From Thermus sp. CCB_US3_UF1 (GTDB lineage: Bacteria > Deinococcota > Deinococci > Deinococcales > Thermaceae): a DNA stretch of 64,000 bases. Positions 6,796 through 15,417 of the stretch are shown one piece after another. The number at the start of each line of letters is the position of its first letter. Position 1 is the stretch's first letter. Where the stretch lies: the NCBI RefSeq assembly GCF_000236585.1, contig NC_017278.1, forward strand, positions 620,001-684,000, read 5' to 3'. A program made the position numbers and the translations under genes. The notes under the pieces were generated by a model. It saw nothing but the letters and a program-made list of their open reading frames with translations, was not told the origin of the DNA and did no database searches.

Positions 6796-7516
6796 GGGTC
6801 AGGTCCTCGTCCACCACGTCAAAGGAGGGGCAAAGGTCCTTGAGGGTTTGGGCAAACCCTCCCGTGGCGATGACCAAAGCCTCCCCCGCTTCCTCCTTCA
6901 TGCGGCGCACCATGCCCTCCACCAGGGCGGCGTAGCCCAGGACCAGGCCCGAGCGCAGGGCCTCCAGGGTGTTCTTGCCCACCACCCCCTTGGGGGGGAC
7001 CAGGTCGATGCGGGGGAGCTTGGCGGTGCGGGCAGCCAGGGCGTCGGCGGCGGTCTGGGGGCCGATGGTGATGGCCCCGCCCAGGTAGCGGTTGGGGGCC
7101 TCCACCAGGTCAAAGGTGGTGGCGGTGCCGAAGTCCACCACGATGTAGCGGCCCGTGGGGCTGGGGTAGGCCAGGGCTCCTACAGCGTTCACCAGGCGGT
7201 CGGCCCCCGCTTCCTTGGGGTTGTCGATCAGGACCTCTAGGCCCGTGGCCTCCGCGTCCACCACCCGGGCCTGGATGCCGAAGAGCTTTTCTATGGCTTC
7301 CTTCATCTCCCGCTCCACCGGGGGCACCACGCTGGAGAGGAGGGCGGCCTTGGGGGTGGGGAGGCCATCCAGGGCGAAGAGGTTTTTTAGAAGGACCCGG
7401 TACTCGCTTTCCATCCGCATCCGGTCGGTGTGGATGCGGAAGTGGGCCACCAGTTCCTCCCCGGCGAAGACCCCGAGGGCGGTGGAAGTGTTGCCGATGT
7501 CTACCGCGAGGAGCAT
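6758..7516 (-). CDS. coaX: Type III pantothenate kinase
   Basis: Phosphorylates pantothenate with ATP, the first step of coenzyme A synthesis. The 252-residue protein has the acetate/sugar kinase fold motifs of CoaX: DIGNT (6-10, phosphate loop), the pantothenate region around GADRLVNAVGA (about 104-114), and DFGTATTFD (about 127-135). Length is typical. It abuts the OsmC-like gene (stop 7517) in one transcription direction. Type III enzymes need a monovalent cation and are not feedback-inhibited by CoA, known of the family rather than seen here. Confidence 0.94.
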   Translation of the reverse strand: MLLAVDIGNTSTALGVFAGEELVAHFRIHTDRMRMESEYRVLLKNLFALDGLPTPKAALLSSVVPPVEREMKEAIEKLFGIQARVVDAEATGLEVLIDNPKEAGADRLVNAVGALAYPSPTGRYIVVDFGTATTFDLVEAPNRYLGGAITIGPQTAADALAARTAKLPRIDLVPPKGVVGKNTLEALRSGLVLGYAALVEGMVRRMKEEAGEALVIATGGFAQTLKDLCPSFDVVDEDLTLKGLLRIHRARG

Positions 7517-7942
7517 TTAGCCCTGGGCCTCCTCCCCTTCCCACGGCTCCAGGACCACCCGGGTGGTGATCTCGGCGTTGAGGTTGGCGGAAACGGAGCA
7601 GTATTTGGTATGGGAGAGGTGGACGGCCCGCTCCAGGGCCTCGAGGGTCACCCCCGGCCCGGAGGCGATGTGGGTGATGGTGATGTGGGTGTAGCGCTTG
7701 GGGTGGGTTTCCGCCCGCACCCCCTCCACCTCCACCCGGTAGCGGGCCAGGGGTTGCTTCTTCTTGCGCATGATGTCCACCACGTCGTAAGCGGTGCAGG
7801 CCCCCAGGGCCATGAGGAGGAGTTCCATGGGCCTGGGGCCGGCGGCGGGCTGGTCCCCGTCGATCATCACCTTGTCCCCTTGCTCGTTTACGCCCAGGAA
7901 GCGGTGTCCCACCAGGTTGTAGAGGACCACCTTCTTCGTCAT
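7517..7942 (-). CDS. OsmC/Ohr-family peroxide reductase-like protein
   Basis: OsmC-fold proteins reduce organic hydroperoxides with a pair of thiols. The 141 residues contain both expected cysteines: C49 in GACTAYDV and C115 in KYCSVSAN, and PRPMELLLMALG before the first. Closest to the YhfA-like branch, whose substrate is uncertain. A TAAAAT box ends exactly 7 nt before the ATG, so the mRNA is probably leaderless. It is divergent from the amidase gene and directly upstream of coaX. Confidence 0.87.
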   Translation of the reverse strand: MTKKVVLYNLVGHRFLGVNEQGDKVMIDGDQPAAGPRPMELLLMALGACTAYDVVDIMRKKKQPLARYRVEVEGVRAETHPKRYTHITITHIASGPGVTLEALERAVHLSHTKYCSVSANLNAEITTRVVLEPWEGEEAQG

Positions 7943-7989
7943 GAGCCGGATTTTACCAAGCCCATGGCCCCTCGGCTAGAATGCGGTGG

Positions 7990-9087
7990 ATGCGGCTATG
8001 GCTTTGGCCCTTAGCCCTCCTATGGAGCCTGGCGCTGGCCTTTCCCCGGGTGGGGGTGCACGAGGGCTTTACCCGTTTGGCCTTTGACCTGCCTTCCAAG
8101 GAGGTGCGCCACACCCTGGCCCAGGAGGTGGGGGCCCTCACCCTGGTCTTGGAAGGGGTAAGCGCCCCGGCCCAGGACCAGGTGGTGAACTCCCGCGAGG
8201 TGGCCTCGGTGCAAATCCTGCCCGAGATGGGGCGGGTGCGGGTGGTGGTGCGGCTAAAGGGCCCGGTGGAGGCCACGGTGCGCCGCTTTTCCGACCCCGA
8301 GCGGCTGGTGGTGGACCTGGCCCTAAAGGCCCAAACCGCCCCTTCCCCCCCGGCGGCCCCCGCCGCCCTGCCCCACCGCGCCCCCAAGCCCCCGCGGCCC
8401 GTGGTCCTCCTGGACCCGGGGCACGGGGGCGTGGACCCGGGGATGGTGGGGTACGTGGTGGAGAAGGAGGTGGTGCTGGACGTGGCCCTGCGCCTCAAGC
8501 GTCTCCTGGAGGGGGAGGGGGTGGAGGTGCGCCTTACCCGGGAAAGGGACGCGCACCTTTCCCCCGACAAGCGGGAGGACCTCTCCCGCCGGGCCGCCCT
8601 GGCGGATAGCTCCCAGGTTAACCTCTTCATCTCCATCCACGTGAACGCCACCCCCACCCATACCGGAAGGGGGGTGGAGGTCTTCTACTTTGGCCGGGCC
8701 CAGGACCCCCGGGTCCTCAGCCAGGTGATCCGGGAAAACGGCGGGGGGGAGCTGGGCAAGCGCCTGACCCAGGAGGCCCAGAGCGTGGCCGAGCGCATCC
8801 TTTCCGACATCGTGGCCCAGGCCAACCAGCGCTACAGCCAGCGCCTGGCGGAGACCCTGGGGCGCAAGCTTTCCCAGGCCACGGGTAGCCCCTACCGGGG
8901 AAGCTTCCCGGGCGATTTCTTCGTCCTCCGCTACGCCAAGGTGCCGGCGGTCCTGGTGGAGATCGGCTTCGGCGACCACCCCGTGGAGGGACGGAGGCTG
9001 GCGGAGCCTGCCTACCGGGAGAAGGTGGCCCAGGGGCTTCTTCTGGGGGTGCTCACCTTCCTGGCCAACGGGGCCTATGCCCGTTAG
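7990..9087 (+). CDS. N-acetylmuramoyl-L-alanine amidase (AmiC type)
   Basis: Zinc hydrolase cutting the lactyl-peptide bond of peptidoglycan, active outside the membrane, probably in daughter-cell separation. ATG 7990 is preferred to 7981 because TAGAAT lies 7 nt before it and the product then begins with a clean signal peptide (MRLWLWPLALLWSLALA). Next comes an AMIN-like domain (about 20-115), a Pro/Ala linker, and an Amidase_3 domain (about 135-362) with zinc ligands in DPGHGG (142-147) and SIHVNA (215-220) and the catalytic Glu in VEIGF. The 3' end overlaps the convergent kinase gene by 4 nt. Confidence 0.92.
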   Translation: MRLWLWPLALLWSLALAFPRVGVHEGFTRLAFDLPSKEVRHTLAQEVGALTLVLEGVSAPAQDQVVNSREVASVQILPEMGRVRVVVRLKGPVEATVRRFSDPERLVVDLALKAQTAPSPPAAPAALPHRAPKPPRPVVLLDPGHGGVDPGMVGYVVEKEVVLDVALRLKRLLEGEGVEVRLTRERDAHLSPDKREDLSRRAALADSSQVNLFISIHVNATPTHTGRGVEVFYFGRAQDPRVLSQVIRENGGGELGKRLTQEAQSVAERILSDIVAQANQRYSQRLAETLGRKLSQATGSPYRGSFPGDFFVLRYAKVPAVLVEIGFGDHPVEGRRLAEPAYREKVAQGLLLGVLTFLANGAYAR

Positions 9088-9848
9088 AAGGGAAAGGCCT
9101 CGAGGGCCTCCCCCGCCGTGGGGAAACGTTCCTCCGGACGCTTGGCCAAAAGGCGCTCCAGGAAGCCTTGCGCCTCGGCCTCGAGGCCGGGGATGGAGGG
9201 GATGGGCTCCTGGAGGTGGCCCAGGAGGACCTCCTCCGGCTCCCCCACGAAGGGGTGTTCCCCGGAGAGGATCCAGTAGAGGATGACCCCCGCGGCGTAG
9301 ACGTCGGCCTCTGGGCCGGGGCTTTTCCCCAAGACCTGTTCGGGGGCCAGGTAGGGGAGGGTGCCCACCCGCAGGGGTTTTTTGAACGCCTCCAGGGCGG
9401 GTCCGGAAAGGTCAAAGTCCACCAGCCTGGCCTCGTCGGTGCCGGCCACGATGATGTTCTCCGGCTTCACGTCCCGGTGGACCAGGCCCTTTTGGTGCAT
9501 GTGGGCCAGGGCCTGGAGGAGCTGGCGGAAGACGAAAAGGGCCCGGGGCCGCTCGGGGCGGCGGAGCATCCAGCGGCCCAGCTCCTCCCCGGGGGCGTAG
9601 TCCAGGAGGAGGGAGGGGCCTTCCTCGAGGTCCAGGCGCTCCAGGACCGGGTTCAGGTTGGGGTGGGCCAGCTGCTTCCCCACCCAAAACTCCCGGTCCC
9701 GCCGGGCCTCGGCCCCGGGGGGGAAGACCTTGAGGGCGTAGGGGGTGCCGAAACGGTCAAAGGCCAGGTAGACCGTGGCCAAGGCGCCGCGCCCTAGGGC
9801 GCGCACCACCCGGTACCGGTTCAGGAGGGTCTTCCCGGCCAGGCTCAC
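9084..9848 (-). CDS. Soluble eukaryotic-type Ser/Thr protein kinase
   Basis: A protein kinase domain with almost nothing else (254 residues): glycine loop LGRGAL (18-23), ATP-anchoring Lys in YALKVF (residue 40), catalytic HRDVKPEN (124-131), and APEQ (168-171). The magnesium motif is DFD (144-146) rather than DFG, and no membrane segment or sensor domain is present, so it is cytosolic. Start GTG 9848 is chosen because TATAGT lies 7 nt upstream; an in-frame GTG at 9857 would fall inside that box. Substrates unknown. Divergent from the patatin gene. Confidence 0.9.
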   Translation of the reverse strand: MSLAGKTLLNRYRVVRALGRGALATVYLAFDRFGTPYALKVFPPGAEARRDREFWVGKQLAHPNLNPVLERLDLEEGPSLLLDYAPGEELGRWMLRRPERPRALFVFRQLLQALAHMHQKGLVHRDVKPENIIVAGTDEARLVDFDLSGPALEAFKKPLRVGTLPYLAPEQVLGKSPGPEADVYAAGVILYWILSGEHPFVGEPEEVLLGHLQEPIPSIPGLEAEAQGFLERLLAKRPEERFPTAGEALEAFPF

Positions 9849-9905
9849 CGCCCTCACTATACCCCTCCCTCACCTCTTTCACCTGGGAGCCGGTAGGATT
9901 TTGCC

Positions 9906-10661
9906 GTGCGCGGGCTGGCGCTTTCCGGGGGCGGGGCCAGGGGCTTGGCCCACATCGGGGCCCTGGAGGTGTTCCTCGAGGCGGGCCTGGACTTCCAGGT
10001 GGTGGCGGGGACCAGCATGGGCGCCATCGTGGGGGCCCTCTTCGCCGCGGGCAAGACCCCGGAGGAGATCCTGGCCATCGCCCGCAAAACCCCCTGGCTT
10101 GGCCTTCTCGGCCTTTCCCCCCGGGAGGGGATCTTCTCCCGGCGCAAGCTCCTGGACTTCCTGGCCGAGCACCTGCCCCCCACCTTCGCCGGGCTTTCCA
10201 GGCCCCTGGCGGTCACCGCCGTGGACGTGGTTTCGGGCAGGCTCCTGTTCCTTACCCAAGGGGACCTGCCCAGCGCCGTCCTGGCCTCCGCCGCCTACCC
10301 GGGGCTTCTGGCCCCGGTGGAGCGGGAGGGGAGGCTCCTTTTTGACGGCGGGGTCCTGGACAACCTGCCCGTGGACGCCGCCCGGCTTCTCGGGGCCACG
10401 GAGGTCTACGCCGTGGACGTGACCCCCGAGCGGGCCGCCGACGAAGCCCCCCGGGGGCTTTTGGCCCTGGCCCGGCGGGCCGTGGACCTGATGCAGGCCC
10501 ACCTCACCTCGGTGCGCCTTTCCCTTTACGCCCCCGAGGTCTACGTCCGGCCCAGCCTGCCCGGGGTGGGGATTGAGGACTTCCGCCGCCTGGAGGAGAT
10601 CGTGGAGGCGGGGCGCGAGGCCGCCCGGCGCCTTTGGACGGGTAGAGTAGGAGGGGTATGA
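9906..10661 (+). CDS. Patatin-like phospholipase (RssA/NTE type)
   Basis: Predicted Ser-Asp dyad lipid acyl hydrolase. The 251 residues show the oxyanion loop GGGARG (8-13), the nucleophile elbow GTSMG (Ser 37) and the catalytic DGG (Asp 147). No signal peptide or membrane helix, so cytosolic or peripheral. TAGGAT lies 6 nt before the GTG start. The stop overlaps the lepB start by 4 nt, so both are cotranscribed. Physiological substrate unknown. Confidence 0.9.
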   Translation: MRGLALSGGGARGLAHIGALEVFLEAGLDFQVVAGTSMGAIVGALFAAGKTPEEILAIARKTPWLGLLGLSPREGIFSRRKLLDFLAEHLPPTFAGLSRPLAVTAVDVVSGRLLFLTQGDLPSAVLASAAYPGLLAPVEREGRLLFDGGVLDNLPVDAARLLGATEVYAVDVTPERAADEAPRGLLALARRAVDLMQAHLTSVRLSLYAPEVYVRPSLPGVGIEDFRRLEEIVEAGREAARRLWTGRVGGV

Positions 10662-11464
10662 AGGGGTTTTGGGATTACCTTTTCAAGGAATGGTTTCGCC
10701 AGGTGGGGGAGGCCTTGCTGGTGGCCTTCCTGGTCACCACCTTTGTCTTCACCACCGTGGGGGTGGTGGGGCAGAGCATGTTCCCCACCTTGAGGAACGG
10801 GGAACGGGTCCTGGTGCCCAAGTGGGAAACCTGGCTGGTGCGCTTCGGCCTCACGGAGTGGCGGCGGGGGGAGATCGCCATCCTGAAGCCCCCGGAGGGC
10901 ACCCCTTACGCCACCGCCCGCTTCCCCGTGCTGGGCTTTTCCTTCCGCGCCTTCTTCATCAAGCGCATCGTGGCGGTGCCGGGGGATGAGGTCTACGTGG
11001 AGCGGGGGGTGGTCTACGTGAACGGGAAGGCCCTGGAGGAGCGGCACATCACCGACCACCTCTCCCCCTGGCCCGACTCCTTCCCCGGGGTGTGCTACAA
11101 GGAGGGGCGCATGACCCGGATCATCACCCAGCAGGGGGATTTCCCCGTGGACCTCCTGCCCGCCTACCTGAGGCCCCTGAAGGAGATGCTCCTTCCCCCT
11201 TCCCCGGAGGTCCTGGCCCGGAGCCAGACCGCCGAGGCTTGCGAGGTGGGGCGGATCAAGTTGAAGCCGGGCTACTACTTCGTCATGGGGGATAACCGCA
11301 CCTTAGGGGGCTCGGAGGATTCCCGCACCTTTGGCCCCGTGCCGGTGGAGGCCATCGCCGGGCGGGCCAATTTCGTCTGGTGGCCCATCCTGGTGCGGGA
11401 GGAGGGGGGGTGGCGCCTGAACCTGAGGCGGCTTGCCCCGCCCGAGGCCTACGGCCTCAGGTGA
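10658..11464 (+). CDS. lepB: Signal peptidase I
   Basis: Membrane serine protease that removes signal peptides of exported proteins. One membrane helix (about 18-38) is followed by the catalytic SMFPT motif (Ser 40), the general-base Lys 102 in FIKRIVAVPGDEV, and MGDNRTLGGSEDSR (210-223). An insert of about 60 residues (about 125-190) sits between the two halves. Translation is coupled to the patatin gene; the 3' end overlaps the convergent lutC by 8 nt. Confidence 0.95.
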   Translation: MKGFWDYLFKEWFRQVGEALLVAFLVTTFVFTTVGVVGQSMFPTLRNGERVLVPKWETWLVRFGLTEWRRGEIAILKPPEGTPYATARFPVLGFSFRAFFIKRIVAVPGDEVYVERGVVYVNGKALEERHITDHLSPWPDSFPGVCYKEGRMTRIITQQGDFPVDLLPAYLRPLKEMLLPPSPEVLARSQTAEACEVGRIKLKPGYYFVMGDNRTLGGSEDSRTFGPVPVEAIAGRANFVWWPILVREEGGWRLNLRRLAPPEAYGLR

Positions 11465-12017
11465 GGACGGCCACCACCAGCCGCCCGGGCCCGTGTACCC
11501 CTTTGACCATCACCTGGCCGATGTCCGCGCTCTTGGAGGGGCCGGAGTGGAGGCCCAGGGCCCTGGGGAGCGCCTTGAGGTCCAGGAAGGCCTCCAGAAG
11601 GCTGGGGTAGACCTTTTCCCCCTCCACCAGGACCAGGTGGGTGGGGGGCAGGAGCTGGGCCCGGCGCCCATCCTTCGAGGCCAGGGCCACGGTGCCGGTC
11701 TCGGCCACGGCGAAGAGGGCCCAGGAAACCCCTAGGGGGGCTTCTTCCGGGGGAAGCTCGGGGAGGAGGCGGAGCGCCGGCGGCACCCCCCGGCCAAAGG
11801 CCGCCCCGGGAAGCCCTTGGGAAAGCGCCTTCAGCAGTTCCTTGGCCCCCTCGAGGTCCACCAGGTGCCCTTCGGCCCCGTTTTCCCCAAGCCGCTTCAG
11901 GAAGAGGTCCAGGGCCTCGGGGGAGGAAGGGGGATGGGGGTGCCCGGGAAGGAGGGCCTTGGGCCGGCCCTGAAGGGCCCTCCTCACCCGGGCCAGGATG
12001 CGGTTCCTAGCCTCCAT
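11457..12017 (-). CDS. lutC: Lactate utilisation protein LutC
   Basis: LUD-domain subunit of the LutABC complex, which oxidises L-lactate to pyruvate through iron-sulfur proteins. 186 residues with the LUD features AVAETGTVAL and PPTHLVLVEGEKV. It overlaps lutB by 11 nt and ends the operon. LUD proteins occur in other contexts, but the three-gene set fixes the assignment. Confidence 0.88.
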   Translation of the reverse strand: MEARNRILARVRRALQGRPKALLPGHPHPPSSPEALDLFLKRLGENGAEGHLVDLEGAKELLKALSQGLPGAAFGRGVPPALRLLPELPPEEAPLGVSWALFAVAETGTVALASKDGRRAQLLPPTHLVLVEGEKVYPSLLEAFLDLKALPRALGLHSGPSKSADIGQVMVKGVHGPGRLVVAVLT

Positions 12018-13404
12018 GGCGCTCCTCCTTGAGCTCCGGCCAGATCTGGTGGAAGGGCCGGGGGCTAGGGGTGAGGGGCCCCCGGCCCTCGCTCCAGGCC
12101 CGCAAGAGGGGGAGGAGGTCCTGGGGCAGGGGGAGGCCCCTGAGGCCCCGGGAGAAGAGGCGGTAAAGGGCGGGGCTGGCCATCACCTTGGCGAAGGCCG
12201 TCATGGCCCCCCTTTCCCAGGCGGGGCTTAGCCCCTCGGCCACCGCCCGCTGCCGCCAGGTGAGGAGGAGCTTGGGGATGGGGATCCTCACCGGGCAGGC
12301 CTCCTGGCAGGCCCCGCACAGGGTGGAGGCGTAGGGGAGGGGGTAGGCTTCCTCGAGGCCCAGGAGCCCAGGGTCCAGAACCGCCCCGATGGGCCCAGAA
12401 TAGACGTAGCCGTAGGGGTGGCCCCCGGTCTGCCGGTAGACGGGGCAGGCGTTGAGGCAGGCCCCACAGCGCAGGCAGCGCAGGACCTCCCAGGCCTCGG
12501 GGTCCTGCAGGAGGGCGGTGCGGCCGTTGTCCACCAGGACCACGTGCACCTCCTCGGGGCCTTCCTCCCCGGGGGCGGCAGGCCCTTGGATGAGGGAGAC
12601 AAAGGTGGCCAGGCGTTGCCCCGTGGCCGCCCGGGCCGTGAGGGGAAGGAAAAGGGCCAGGTCCTGGAAGCGGGGGAGGAGTTTTTCCAGGCCCACCAAG
12701 GCCACGTGCACCCGGGGCAGGGAGGTGGAAAGCCGGATGTTGCCCTCGTTCTCCATCAGGGCCAGGGTGCCGGTTTCCGCCACCAGGAAGTTGGCCCCGC
12801 TGATGCCCAGTTCCGCGGTGAGGAAGGCCTCCCGCAGCACCTTGCGGGCCACCTGGGCCAGGGCCTCGGGGGGGGCATCCAGGGGGGTGCCGAAGCGGGC
12901 GTGGAAAAGCCGTTGGATCTCCGCCAGGGAGAGGTGGATGGCCGGGCCCACGATGTGGCTCGGGGGCTCACCCAGAAGCTGGATCAGGTACTCCCCCAGG
13001 TCGGTTTCCAGGACCTCCACCCCCAGGGACTCCAGCAGGGGGTTGATGCCGAGCTCCTCGGTGAGCATGCTCTTGGCCTTCACCGCCCGCCTTACCCCGT
13101 GCCGGGCCACCACCTCCCGCAGAACCCGGTGGGCCTCCTCGGGGGTCTCGGCCCAGTGCACCTTGACCCCGTTTTCCCGCAGGCGCCTTTCCGCCAGTTC
13201 CAGGTAGTGGTCCAGGTGGCTTAGGAGGTGGTCCTTGACCGCCTTGGCCCTGTCCCGCCAGGCCTCGGCGTCGATCTCCCCGTAGGCCCTCAGGCGGTTC
13301 CGCTCAAAGTGCAGGGTGGCCCCGGTAACCGCCTCCCGCACCCCGGGCCTCTCCCTCAGCAGCCTGGCCGCTTCCTTGGGGTAGAGCCTAGCCTTGGCCC
13401 GCAT
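12007..13404 (-). CDS. lutB: Lactate utilisation iron-sulfur protein LutB
   Basis: Iron-sulfur subunit of LutABC. The 465-residue protein has an N-terminal LUD region (about 60-290, with VAETGTLALMENEGN) and a ferredoxin-like double cluster: CLRCGACLNACPVYRQTGGHP (about 311-331) and CGACQEACPVRIP (about 364-376), each with CxxCxxC plus a distant CP, typical of two 4Fe-4S clusters. Usual length about 470. It overlaps lutA by 17 nt. Confidence 0.92.
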   Translation of the reverse strand: MRAKARLYPKEAARLLRERPGVREAVTGATLHFERNRLRAYGEIDAEAWRDRAKAVKDHLLSHLDHYLELAERRLRENGVKVHWAETPEEAHRVLREVVARHGVRRAVKAKSMLTEELGINPLLESLGVEVLETDLGEYLIQLLGEPPSHIVGPAIHLSLAEIQRLFHARFGTPLDAPPEALAQVARKVLREAFLTAELGISGANFLVAETGTLALMENEGNIRLSTSLPRVHVALVGLEKLLPRFQDLALFLPLTARAATGQRLATFVSLIQGPAAPGEEGPEEVHVVLVDNGRTALLQDPEAWEVLRCLRCGACLNACPVYRQTGGHPYGYVYSGPIGAVLDPGLLGLEEAYPLPYASTLCGACQEACPVRIPIPKLLLTWRQRAVAEGLSPAWERGAMTAFAKVMASPALYRLFSRGLRGLPLPQDLLPLLRAWSEGRGPLTPSPRPFHQIWPELKEERHGG

Positions 13405-14104
13405 ACGCCTCCCAGAGCAGGGTGGCCAGGGGGGCCACCCGCAGGGTCTTCCCTTGCTTCCTCAGCCTACCCGAAAGGTGGAGGAGGCAGCCGGCGTCCG
13501 TGGAGGTCAGAACCTCCGCCTGGGGCAGGGTGGCCAGCTTGCGGTCCGCCATCCCCAAGGAAACCTCGGGCAGCTTCACGGAAAAAAGCCCCCCGAAGCC
13601 GCAGCACTCCTCCGCCGCCTCCCAAGGGAGGAGCTCGGCCCCGGCGTTCTTGAGGAGGAGGAGGGGCTCCTCCTTGACCCCAAGCTCCCTTAGGGCGTGG
13701 CAGCCGTGGTGGTAGGCCACCCGGCGTCCCCGGAGGCCCTCCCCCAGGCGCTCCACCCCCAGGACCCGCACCAGGAAGGCGGAAAGCTCATAGGTCTTTT
13801 CCGCCATCCCCAGGGCCTCCCCCTTTGCGGGAAGGAGCTCGGGGTAGTGGTTTCGCACCATGCTGGCGCAGCTTCCCGAGGGCAGGACCACGTACTCCGC
13901 CTCCTGGAAAACCTCCAGGGTCCTCTTGGCCAGAAGGCGGGCCTCTTGCCAGTATCCGGCGTTGAAGGCGGGCTGGCCGCAGCAGGTCTGCCCCTCGGGG
14001 AAGTCCACCTCCACGCCCAAAGCCCTCAGGAGCCGGACCGCCGCCACCCCGGCCTCGGCGTAGAACTGGTCGGCCAGGCAGGTGATGAAGAGGGCCACGC
14101 GCAT
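13388..14104 (-). CDS. lutA: Lactate utilisation protein LutA (CCG domains)
   Basis: Third LutABC subunit, with two cysteine-rich CCG domains like those of heterodisulfide reductase B and glycolate oxidase F. From ATG 14104 (238 residues, usual for LutA) the protein starts MRVALFITCLADQF; a longer reading to 14182 adds a proline/arginine-rich tail that is not family sequence. The CCG-type motifs are EECCGFGGLFSVKLP and CGQPAFNAGYW, with isolated Cys in GSCASMV and HHGCHALRE. First gene of lutABC; a TATGCT box lies 9 nt before the start. Confidence 0.9.
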   Translation of the reverse strand: MRVALFITCLADQFYAEAGVAAVRLLRALGVEVDFPEGQTCCGQPAFNAGYWQEARLLAKRTLEVFQEAEYVVLPSGSCASMVRNHYPELLPAKGEALGMAEKTYELSAFLVRVLGVERLGEGLRGRRVAYHHGCHALRELGVKEEPLLLLKNAGAELLPWEAAEECCGFGGLFSVKLPEVSLGMADRKLATLPQAEVLTSTDAGCLLHLSGRLRKQGKTLRVAPLATLLWEAYAGQG

Positions 14105-14147
14105 TTGCCGAATAGCATACCTTGGCCCCGGAGGGGATGGGGCTGGC

Positions 14148-15407
14148 CTAGGCCTCCTCCTCCAGAAGGGGCAGGCGTACACGGAAGATGGTTCTGCCGG
14201 GGCGGCTTTCCACCGCGATCTCTCCCCCGTGGGCCCTGGCGATGGCCTGGGCGATGGCCAGTCCCAGGCCGGCCCCGCCCCCTGGCCCCCGGGCGAAGCG
14301 CTGGAAGAGGTGGGGGAGAAGGTCCTGGGGGATGCCAGGACCGGTATCGGCCACCTCCAGCAGGGCCACCTCCCCCTCCCGCCGGAGGGCCACCCATACC
14401 CCCTCCTTGCCCGCCGCCCGCACCCCGTTGGCGATGAGGTTGCGCAGCATCTGCAGGAGGCGGTCGGGGTCCCCCAGGACCTCTACCGCTTCCCCGCTGA
14501 AGGCCACCCCGTACTCCCGGGCGGCCTCCGCGGCCAGGGCCCTGAGGTCCACGATGTGGGGGTTGAGGGTGCGTTCCGCCTCCCCCCGGGCCAGGGCCAG
14601 GAGGTCTTCCACCAGGCGGCGCATGCGCTCCGCGGTGGCCTGGGCGGTCTGGAGGGCCTCGAGGTCCAAGGGGTTCCGCTTCAGGCGGTCCAGGTGGCCG
14701 AGGAGGACGGTGAGGGGGGTGCGGAGCTCGTGGCTGGCCTCGGCCAGGAAGGTCCGCTCCTTTTCCTTGGCCTCCTTCAGGGCCAAAAGGAGCCGGTTCA
14801 CCGCCTCCACCATCCCCCCAAAGGCGTCCTTGGGGAGAGTTATGGGGACGGGGTCCAGGCGCTCGGGGCTGCGGGCGGCGATCTCCCGGGCCGCCCTTTC
14901 CAAGGGCCGGGTGGCCAGGCGGGCGGTGAGGTAGACCAGGAGCATCCCCAAGGGGAAAAGGAGAAAGAAGGCCTCGAGGAGGGCCCGCCGCAGGGCAAGG
15001 AGGGAAAGGTCAATGGGGGCGGTGTCCTGGGTGAGGACAAGAAGGCCCAAGGGGGTGCGCACCAAGGCGGCGGCGAAGTCCGCCTGCCAGACCACCTGGG
15101 GACGCTCCCCCACCCCTCGCAGGGCCTCCTTGGGCAGGCGGTGCTCCCCTCGGGTGAGGACCAGGGCCTCCCCGTCCTCGGCGTAGAGGTGAAGGTAGAC
15201 CCCCCCGGTGGGCAGGAGGGTGCCCGCCTGGCCCTTGCGGTAGGCCTCCGCCGCCCGGGCGGCGTCCTCCAGGAGCGTGGCCTCCAGGTGGCCCCGCAGG
15301 GCCCGCTCCACCCCCCGCCCCGCCAGGTACAAGGCCCCCACCAGGAAAAGAAGCCAAAGGAGGCTGAAGGAGAGGAAAAGCCGGAGGCGGAAGGAAAGGG
15401 GGGGCAT
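14148..15407 (-). CDS. Sensor histidine kinase
   Basis: Membrane sensor of a two-component system. Two membrane helices (about 8-30 and 145-165) enclose an external sensor of about 110 residues; then a HAMP region, the phosphorylated His 226 in SHELRTPL, an N box (NLIANGV), and the ATP-lid motifs DTGPGIP and GGAGLGLAIAQAI. 419 residues. It follows the response regulator on the same strand by 10 nt and precedes lutABC, so control of lactate use is possible but unproven. Confidence 0.92.
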   Translation of the reverse strand: MPPLSFRLRLFLSFSLLWLLFLVGALYLAGRGVERALRGHLEATLLEDAARAAEAYRKGQAGTLLPTGGVYLHLYAEDGEALVLTRGEHRLPKEALRGVGERPQVVWQADFAAALVRTPLGLLVLTQDTAPIDLSLLALRRALLEAFFLLFPLGMLLVYLTARLATRPLERAAREIAARSPERLDPVPITLPKDAFGGMVEAVNRLLLALKEAKEKERTFLAEASHELRTPLTVLLGHLDRLKRNPLDLEALQTAQATAERMRRLVEDLLALARGEAERTLNPHIVDLRALAAEAAREYGVAFSGEAVEVLGDPDRLLQMLRNLIANGVRAAGKEGVWVALRREGEVALLEVADTGPGIPQDLLPHLFQRFARGPGGGAGLGLAIAQAIARAHGGEIAVESRPGRTIFRVRLPLLEEEA

Positions 15408-15417
15408 GGGCCCGGCC

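Noticed and set aside
9855-9857. GTG 9857 as start of the Ser/Thr kinase
   Set aside because: It lies within the TATAGT box that ends 7 nt before GTG 9848.
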